Shown: piece after piece, positions 1 to 6,957 of the stretch
Layout: the number at the start of each line of letters is the position of its first letter
Numbering within the stretch: position 1 is the first letter of the stretch
Origin: Thauera sp.
GTDB taxonomy: Bacteria; Pseudomonadota; Gammaproteobacteria; Burkholderiales; Rhodocyclaceae
Direction of reading: 5' to 3'
NCBI GenBank assembly: GCA_023150215.1
Contig: JAKLLJ010000174.1
Location: 1-6,957, forward strand
DNA length: 6,957 nucleotides
Program-made: the position numbers and the translations under genes
Notes under the pieces: model-generated
Seen by the model: only the letters and a program-made list of their open reading frames with translations
The model's database searches: none
Told to the model about the DNA's origin: nothing

Positions 1-1
1 A

Positions 2-496
2 GCGCGCTGGGCCACCCGCTGGTGGCTGGGCGCACTGCTGCTGGCGCTGCTCTACCTCACCCACCTGGTCATCGCCGGCCAGCCCTGGGGCATCGTCTAC
101 GGCATGGGGGTGTGGGGCGCGAAGGCAGTGAGCGCGCTCGGCTGGGACCTGTCGGGCGATGCCTTCTGGGGGGGGGCGCCGCATGCGCAGCGCCTGCTCG
201 ATCCGATCCTTGCCGATGTCACCTCGGTGACCAACATCGGCCTTATCTATGGCGCGATCGCCGCCTCACGCTGGAATGGCGCGCCCGAGCTCAGCCTGCC
301 TTCGGGCAAGCGCCTGATCGCTGCGGCGATCGCTGGTCTGGTGATGGGCTACAGCGCGCGCATGGCCTTCGGCTGCAACGTCGGTGCCTACCTTGGCGGC
401 ATCGCCTCGGCCAGTGTGCACGGCTGGGTGTGGTTCGCGCTCGCGTTCACCGGCTCCATCGTCGGCGTGCGCATCCGTCGCCGCATCGGCAGCTAA
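2..496 (+). CDS. YeeE/YedE family membrane protein (sulfur-compound transport family), 3' part
   Basis: The frame is open from the left window edge to the TAA at 494-496, so the N-terminal part lies outside. The visible 164 residues hold several hydrophobic spans. They also carry two stretches I recognise from the YeeE/YedE (TsuA-like) family: a QPWGIVYGMGVWGAKA-type segment and, near the end, MAFGCNVGAYLGGIASASVHGW followed by a short basic tail (RIRRRIGS). The cysteine at 374-376 in the FGCNVGA motif matches the family's conserved C-terminal cysteine; in characterised thiosulfate transporters such cysteines relay the substrate. The inner-membrane location and sulfur-compound (for example thiosulfate) role come from the family, and the exact substrate is unknown. 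A run of nine G at 168-176 lies in the frame, and the family match continues on both sides of it, so the frame appears intact. The next small gene follows with an overlapping ribosome binding site. Confidence 0.85.
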   Translation, partial: ARWATRWWLGALLLALLYLTHLVIAGQPWGIVYGMGVWGAKAVSALGWDLSGDAFWGGAPHAQRLLDPILADVTSVTNIGLIYGAIAASRWNGAPELSLPSGKRLIAAAIAGLVMGYSARMAFGCNVGAYLGGIASASVHGWVWFALAFTGSIVGVRIRRRIGS

Positions 497-506
497 GGGA
501 GACGAC

Positions 507-674
507 ATGGACAAAAAACGCGCTTTCCGCGCCGGCTTTGTGCTGTTCTGGCTGGTCGCGCTCGGGCTCCTTGTGCTCGACACCGCGAGCAGCAGCGGGG
601 TACGGGTCGAACCCCCGCCCATCGCGTTCGGCAGCGGCCAGGCGGCCTCGGGCGGGCATTGTTCGGGGCGTTAG
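507..674 (+). CDS. small single-span membrane protein, unknown function, coupled to the YeeE gene
   Basis: This 55-residue frame starts with ATG at 507, with an AAGGGAG ribosome binding site at 495-501 that overlaps the stop codon of the YeeE/YedE gene, five bases from the start. The protein has a basic N-terminus (MDKKRAFRAG), one hydrophobic span at about residues 11-27, and a proline/glycine/serine-rich tail of about 28 residues with a single cysteine near the end (GGHCSGR). By the positive-inside rule the tail should face the periplasm. I do not recognise a family. The ribosome binding site, the tight spacing and the sensible membrane topology argue that it is real, and its position suggests a partner or accessory of the YeeE-like transporter, which is inference. 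The alternative is a chance frame in GC-rich DNA. The frame ends just before the repeat-rich spacer. Confidence 0.6.
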   Translation: MDKKRAFRAGFVLFWLVALGLLVLDTASSSGVRVEPPPIAFGSGQAASGGHCSGR

Positions 675-720
675 GGGGCGGTTTCGAGGTTGCGGGGGCT
701 GGCGCGCGCCGACGGCACGC

Positions 721-751
721 GTTCGCGGCTTCCGCCGCTCCTACAGAAACC
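721..751 (-). repeat. REP-like palindromic element, copy 1 (left arm of a 31-bp inverted pair)
   Basis: Read on the minus strand this is GGTTTCTGTAGGAGCGGCGG continuing with AAGCCGCGAAC. It contains the hairpin GCGGC-GGAA-GCCGC preceded by the CTGTAGGA tail. It is the exact reverse complement of 880-910. The short hairpin with a fixed GGAA loop and a conserved one-sided tail, placed between genes, is typical of REP elements. Confidence 0.85.
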
Positions 752-761
752 CGCGACGCCC

Positions 762-809
762 GGACGCCCGCCGTGCCCCGGGACGCCCGCCGTGCCCCGG
801 GACGCCCGC
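762..809. repeat. 19-bp tandem repeat, about 2.5 copies
   Basis: The unit GGACGCCCGCCGTGCCCCG occurs at 762-780 and again at 781-799 without a mismatch. A third copy begins at 800 and diverges after ten bases (GGACGCCCGC, then GGCG). It lies between the two arms of the inverted REP pair. No function is evident. Confidence 0.8.
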
Positions 810-879
810 GGCGCTTCGGATGTCTCCCCGCGTTTGCGGAGAATCGTTGCGTCTGCGGCGGGGCGATTTTCGGCGCGAT

Positions 880-910
880 GGTTTCTGTAGGAGCGGCGGA
901 AGCCGCGAAC
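880..910 (+). repeat. REP-like palindromic element, copy 2 (right arm of a 31-bp inverted pair)
   Basis: This plus-strand copy has the same GCGGC-GGAA-GCCGC hairpin and CTGTAGGA tail as copy 1 and is its perfect 31-base reverse complement, across a 128-base spacer. The tails face inward and the hairpin ends face outward, opposite to the pair at 2174-2266. No direct duplication is visible just outside the arms. Confidence 0.85.
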
Positions 911-959
911 CCTTGCCACATCATTCGCGCCGCGGTCGTGCCCGACGTGCGAAAAGGCC

Positions 960-972
960 CGCGGCTTCCGCC
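960..972 (-). repeat. REP-like remnant
   Basis: The 13 bases CGCGGCTTCCGCC match the hairpin part of the REP in minus orientation. The CTCCTACAG tail is replaced by unrelated C-rich sequence, so this looks like a decayed or truncated copy. It lies about 50 bases downstream of the EamA stop codon. Chance similarity in GC-rich DNA is possible. Confidence 0.45.
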
Positions 973-1022
973 ACCCCCGCCGCGACGCTGGCGCGCCGGA
1001 TCTTCCTTCTTGCGCCGCGCGC

Positions 1023-1925
1023 TTACCCTTTCTCGCCCTTTGCCGCCAGGTAGATCCCCATCAGCAGCAGGCTGAAGCCGACAAACTGCAGTGGCGCGAA
1101 GCCCTCGCCGAAGATGATGAAGGCCATCAGCGCGCTGCCCACCGGCTCGCCCAGGGTGACCACCGCCACGAAGGTCGCCGACACGTAGCGCAGTGACCAG
1201 TTGTAGGCGGTGTGGCCGAGCAATTGTGGCCCGAGTGCCATTGCCAGCAGCACCAGCCACGCGCTTCCCGAGAGCGCGACCAACTCCACGCCGCCGATGC
1301 CGCTGGCGGCGAACAGGAACAGCGCGGCCGCGCCGTAGGCCAGCCAGATGTAGGCCGGCAGCCCCAGCCCGGCGCGCAGCCGGCGGCCGATCAGCAGGTA
1401 GGCGGAGAAGCACCAGCTTCCGATCAGCGCCAGCAGATTGCCGAACATGGGGTTGCTGCCGGCGCTGGCGGTCTGGCTGTCGCTCCAGAAGATGAACAGG
1501 CTGCCGGCGAAGGACAGTGCGATACCGCCCATCATCATGCGCGTGGGCGTCTCGCGGAAGATGAGGAAGGAGGCCAGCCCGATCCACAGCGGGTTGGTGG
1601 TGACGAGCGCGGTGCTCGAGGCCACCGAGGTGTATTCGAGCGAGCTGATCCAGGTGGCGAAGTGGAGCGCGAGGAAGAAGCCGGCGGCGAGCGCCATGCC
1701 GATCTGCTTGCGGCTGAGGCGGACGAGTTCGTGGCGCGACTGCAGGAAGGCGACCGGGGTAATGATCAACGCGGCGAAGCCGAGCCGCCAGGTGGCGACG
1801 GCGAGCGAGCTCACGCCCTCGGCTTGGGCGAGGCGGGCGAAGATGGCGCCGAAGGAGATCGCGGTGAGGCCGATGCCGAGGACGACGAAGGGGAGCCAGC
1901 GGGCGGGTTGGGGTGTGGGGGACAT
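1023..1925 (-). CDS. EamA/DMT-superfamily transporter
   Basis: This 300-residue inner-membrane protein has the usual length and about ten hydrophobic spans of the 10-TMS drug/metabolite transporter superfamily. It is arranged as two EamA repeats, roughly residues 10-145 and 160-295. Recognisable family features are SFGAIFARLAQ near residue 24, the EYTSVASSTALVTTNPLW stretch at 97-114, and in the second repeat LGPQLLGHTAYNWSLRYVSA (231-250) followed by TLGEPVGSALMAFIIFGE (257-274). Such proteins usually export amino acids or other small metabolites; the substrate cannot be read from the sequence. I chose ATG at 1925 because the protein then begins just before the first membrane span. The frame stays open 69 codons upstream to 2132, but that extension is arginine/serine-rich and unlike the family. 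No strong ribosome binding site precedes 1925. The gene is on the same strand as the liv operon but 460 bases beyond it, so it is probably a separate unit. Confidence 0.88.
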   Translation of the reverse strand: MSPTPQPARWLPFVVLGIGLTAISFGAIFARLAQAEGVSSLAVATWRLGFAALIITPVAFLQSRHELVRLSRKQIGMALAAGFFLALHFATWISSLEYTSVASSTALVTTNPLWIGLASFLIFRETPTRMMMGGIALSFAGSLFIFWSDSQTASAGSNPMFGNLLALIGSWCFSAYLLIGRRLRAGLGLPAYIWLAYGAAALFLFAASGIGGVELVALSGSAWLVLLAMALGPQLLGHTAYNWSLRYVSATFVAVVTLGEPVGSALMAFIIFGEGFAPLQFVGFSLLLMGIYLAAKGEKG

Positions 1926-2173
1926 CGGCAGCGGCGAGGGGTTGGTGAGCGAGGTCGAGTGCGCTCTGGAGGGCTTCGAGCGCTTGTGATGCGTGTTCAA
2001 GTTGTTGTGAGACAGCGACTCGGTACAGGACCGCCAGGGAGGCGGAATGATTACGGCTCGGTCGGGCACTGGCTCGGTGCGCAGGAAGTTGGCGCCCGGT
2101 GCCCCATCGTCCGACCTCCGTGCAAGGTTCATCCGCGCCCGTATCGGGTCGTATCCGGAAGCGCGCCGGTTTC

Positions 2174-2266
2174 CTGTAGGAGCGCCGGAAGGCGCGAACC
2201 GTGCGGTGCCGCCGCATCATGGCGATCGGCGTGTGCTGCGGTTCGCGCCTTCCGGCGCTCCTACAG
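2174..2266. repeat. inverted pair of REP-like elements, variant stem
   Basis: The left arm at 2174-2201 and right arm at 2239-2266 are perfect 28-base reverse complements, separated by 37 bases. Each arm contains its own hairpin GCGCC-GGAA-GGCGC after the CTGTAGGA tail. Compared with the other copies one stem base pair is reversed (G:C to C:G) on both sides, so pairing is kept. The tails face outward. RNA from this region could fold as two small hairpins or as one long 28-bp stem. It lies about 120 bases downstream of livF. No U-tract follows, so it is more likely an mRNA 3'-end stabiliser or BIME-like element than an intrinsic terminator. Confidence 0.85.
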
Positions 2267-2355
2267 AAGGCGTTTTGGCGCGATTGTGCCGTATTGCGTC
2301 GGAACCTCGGTGGGTCGCCCGATCGAGGCGGGGCCGCCGGTCGGCGCCATGCTTC

Positions 2356-2383
2356 TCACGCCTTACGCCTTACGCCTTACGCC
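2356..2383. repeat. heptanucleotide tandem array (TTACGCC)
   Basis: Three perfect TTACGCC units run from 2363 to 2383, preceded by a one-mismatch unit TCACGCC at 2356-2362. The array ends two bases before the livF stop codon (complement of 2386-2388). A 7-bp unit is prone to slipped-strand length change, but it is non-coding here, so only the livF 3' untranslated region would be affected. Confidence 0.8.
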
Positions 2384-2385
2384 GC

Positions 2386-6183
<3,798 letters not shown>

Positions 6184-6187
6184 GATG

Positions 6188-6193
6188 TCTCCT
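6188..6193 (-). promoter_or_regulatory. livH ribosome binding site (fixes a GTG start)
   Basis: AGGAGA on the minus strand, then CATC and GTG. It sets the start of livH at the GTG at 6183, in the absence of any nearby in-frame ATG outside the repeats. Confidence 0.8.
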
Positions 6194-6214
6194 GCTGTGG
6201 CGGTGCGGATGGCG

Positions 6215-6232
6215 CGGCCCCGCAAGGGGCCG
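6215..6232 (-). promoter_or_regulatory. GC-rich stem-loop in the livH leader
   Basis: On the minus strand CGGCCCC-TTGC-GGGGCCG forms a perfect 7-bp stem with a four-base loop, about 31 bases before the livH start and about 20 before its ribosome binding site. No U-tract follows. It may block exonuclease decay or pause transcription; a regulatory role is inference. Confidence 0.5.
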
Positions 6233-6238
6233 TACCCA

Positions 6239-6262
6239 TGTAGGAGCGGCGGAAGCCGCGAA
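6239..6262 (+). repeat. REP-like element, copy 5
   Basis: TGTAGGAGCGGCGGAAGCCG followed by CGAA is the common form of the REP, with the GCGGC-GGAA-GCCGC hairpin. It sits in the livK-livH spacer in direct orientation to the next copy, 47 bases away. The bases between the copies (6264-6284) contain a degenerate hairpin-like string. Confidence 0.8.
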
Positions 6263-6285
6263 TGCAAGCGCGACGAAGCCGCCCA

Positions 6286-6310
6286 TGTAGGCGCGGCGGA
6301 AGCCGCGAAC
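6286..6310 (+). repeat. REP-like element, copy 6 (extended stem)
   Basis: This copy differs from copy 5 by one A-to-C change just before the hairpin (TGTAGGCGCGG instead of TGTAGGAGCGG). That adds one C:G pair and gives a 6-bp stem, CGCGGC-GGAA-GCCGCG. It directly abuts the palindrome at 6311. Confidence 0.8.
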
Positions 6311-6336
6311 GTGGGAGCGGGCAAGCCCGCTCCCAC
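6311..6336. repeat. 26-base perfect palindrome, second REP class
   Basis: GTGGGAGCGGGC, AA, then GCCCGCTCCCAC pair perfectly over 12 bp, or 11 bp with a CAAG loop. The GTGGGAGCGGGC arm resembles the well-known pseudomonad REP core but differs from the GTAGGAG-type copies elsewhere in this window. No U-tract follows on either strand, so an intrinsic terminator is unlikely. It lies between livK and livH and would form a very stable hairpin in the operon mRNA. Confidence 0.8.
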
Positions 6337-6338
6337 TG

Positions 6339-6377
6339 TGTGGCGCTCACCCTTTCAGGGCGGTTGCGGGCGCCACA
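6339..6377 (-). promoter_or_regulatory. stem-loop directly downstream of livK
   Basis: TGTGGCGC at 6339-6346 and GCGCCACA at 6370-6377 form an 8-bp stem around a 23-base loop, which itself can form a small CCCT-TTC-AGGG hairpin. It begins 13 bases after the livK stop codon in the direction of transcription. No U-run follows. A role as an mRNA 3'-end barrier or partial terminator is inferred. Confidence 0.5.
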
Positions 6378-6390
6378 GTCGCGCAGCTTC

Positions 6391-6957
6391 TTACTTCGCG
6401 TAGTCGTACTTGCCGCCCTGCCAGCGATAGACCACGAAGCCGGGCGCCTTCTGGTCGCCCTTGGCGTCGAAGGACAGTTCGCCGATCACGGTCTTGAAGT
6501 TGCCGCCGCGCATCGCCTTCTCGAGGTCGGCGTACTTGGTGCTCTTGGCGGCGGTGGCGGCCTGCTCGAACAGTTGCATGGCGGCGTAGGCGTACAGCAC
6601 GTAGCCTTCCGGCTCGACCTTGGCAGCGCGGAACTTCTCCACCACCGGCGCGGCGTCCGGGTTCTTGCGTGCGTCGGGGGAGAACGTGAACATCACGTTG
6701 TCGGCAGCGGGGCCGGCGGCGGTGACGAGCTCGGAGTTGGTCATGGTGTCGCCGCCCATCACCGTGAGCTGCAGGCCGGCAGCCTGGGCCTGGCGCAGGA
6801 TCAGCGCGACCTCGGTGTGGTAGCCGCCATAGGCCATCACCTCGACGCCGGCCTGCTTGAGCTTGGTGACGATGCCCGAGTAGTCCTTCTCGCCGGCGGT
6901 GATCGACTCGCGCAGCGCGGGTTTGGCGCCCTTGGCTTCCATCGCCTTGGCGATCTC
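6391..6957 (-). CDS. livK: branched-chain amino acid ABC transporter substrate-binding protein LivK-type, 5' end outside the window
   Basis: The frame is open from the right edge (first full codon GAG) to the TAA at 6393-6391. This gives the C-terminal 188 residues of a periplasmic binding protein of the Leu/Ile/Val (type 1 periplasmic-binding fold) family. Signal peptide and first lobe are outside. Recognisable stretches are ESITAGEKDYSGIVTKLKQAGVEVMAYGGYHTEVALILRQA, with the family's YSGIV...KLK pattern, then VMGGDTMTNSEL, GYVLYAYAAMQLFEQA near the hinge, and the characteristic end IGELSFDAKGDQKAPGFVVYRWQGGKY. It would bind leucine, isoleucine or valine in the periplasm and hand it to LivHM; ligand specificity is inferred from the adjacent liv genes. 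As the first gene visible in the operon it precedes a structured spacer that may favour its expression over that of the membrane genes. The promoter is not in the window. Confidence 0.92.
   Translation of the reverse strand, partial: EIAKAMEAKGAKPALRESITAGEKDYSGIVTKLKQAGVEVMAYGGYHTEVALILRQAQAAGLQLTVMGGDTMTNSELVTAAGPAADNVMFTFSPDARKNPDAAPVVEKFRAAKVEPEGYVLYAYAAMQLFEQAATAAKSTKYADLEKAMRGGNFKTVIGELSFDAKGDQKAPGFVVYRWQGGKYDYAK

Larger units (their letters stand above)
675..1022. other. convergent intergenic spacer, repeat-rich, no gene seen
   Basis: These 348 bases separate the plus-strand YeeE/small-protein pair from the minus-strand EamA gene, which converge here. Open frames cross the spacer on both strands, but their translations are made of repeat-derived words such as FAASAAPT and GFRRSYR and look like no protein, so I call no gene. 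The spacer holds an inverted REP pair, a 19-bp tandem repeat between its arms, and a 13-base REP remnant at 960-972. I see no classical terminator with a clear U-tract for either side. The nearest is a weak GCGG/CCGC stem near 963-973 read on the minus strand, followed by a TTTT. Confidence 0.7.
1926..2385. other. intergenic region between livF and the EamA gene
   Basis: I see no convincing gene in these 460 bases. The part nearest the EamA start (about 1980-2060) is less GC-rich than its surroundings and is the likely place for that gene's promoter and leader, but I cannot identify convincing -35/-10 boxes. A small CCGCC-AGGGA-GGCGG stem-loop lies at 2031-2045. The rest holds the 28-bp inverted REP pair (2174-2266) and the heptamer array (2356-2383) next to the livF stop codon. 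Confidence 0.6.

Noticed and set aside
721..910. CRISPR array
   Set aside because: The repeats are inverted or contiguous, with no regular unique spacers and no cas genes in the window.
22..1053. Long plus-strand open frame at the left end
   Set aside because: It overlaps the YeeE/YedE gene in another frame and then translates the REP repeats; the product is arginine/proline/alanine-rich and matches no family.
1926..2132. N-terminal extension of the EamA protein to an ATG at 2132
   Set aside because: The extra 69 residues are polar and unlike the family, which starts just before the first membrane span.
493..2220. 575-codon minus-strand open frame
   Set aside because: It is a shadow of the EamA gene plus repeat-derived peptide; long stop-free frames are expected in such GC-rich DNA.
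2174..2266. Intrinsic terminator for livF
   Set aside because: The stem is strong but there is no U-tract after it in the direction of transcription, and the sequence matches the dispersed REP family.
6184..6336. N-terminal extension of LivH to 6336
   Set aside because: It is a translation of the REP elements; a good ribosome binding site precedes the GTG at 6183.

Overview
The window is very GC-rich and uses mostly G/C at third codon positions. It carries many copies of a short palindromic repeat with the core GTAGGAGCGG-CGGAAGCCGC. Together with a LivKHMGF set that closely resembles the proteobacterial type, this suggests a betaproteobacterium, most likely of the Thauera/Azoarcus (Rhodocyclales) kind. 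The genus is an inference from composition, repeat style and general resemblance; no rRNA or marker gene is present.

Layout. At the left edge, on the plus strand, lies the 3' part of a YeeE/YedE-family membrane protein (sulfur-compound transport family). A 55-codon single-span membrane protein follows, and its ribosome binding site overlaps the YeeE stop codon. A 348-bp convergent spacer (675-1022) holds a 31-bp inverted pair of REP-like elements enclosing a 19-bp tandem repeat. On the minus strand comes a complete EamA/DMT-family exporter (1023-1925). A 460-bp gene-free stretch (1926-2385) follows, with a second, perfect 28-bp inverted REP pair and a (TTACGCC)n heptamer array.

The right two thirds are a minus-strand branched-chain amino acid ABC transporter operon. 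In transcription order it is livK (periplasmic binding protein, 5' end outside the window), a 207-bp structured spacer, livH, livM, livG and livF. LivH and LivM form the membrane channel, LivG and LivF are the two ATPases, and LivK delivers the ligand. The livH/livM and livM/livG junctions are one-base TGATG overlaps and livG/livF is ATGATG, so translation of the four is probably coupled. The livK-livH spacer is packed with two direct REP copies, a second palindrome class and two further stem-loops. Similar REPs in malE-malF and hisJ-hisQ are known to stabilise the upstream binding-protein mRNA.

All the main genes belong to known families, and I see no convincing undescribed multi-gene system. 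The most interesting material is non-coding: a small REP family with a compensatory stem change and different pair geometries in each spacer, and the likely differential-expression element inside the liv operon. The small YeeE-coupled membrane protein is the only gene of unknown function.
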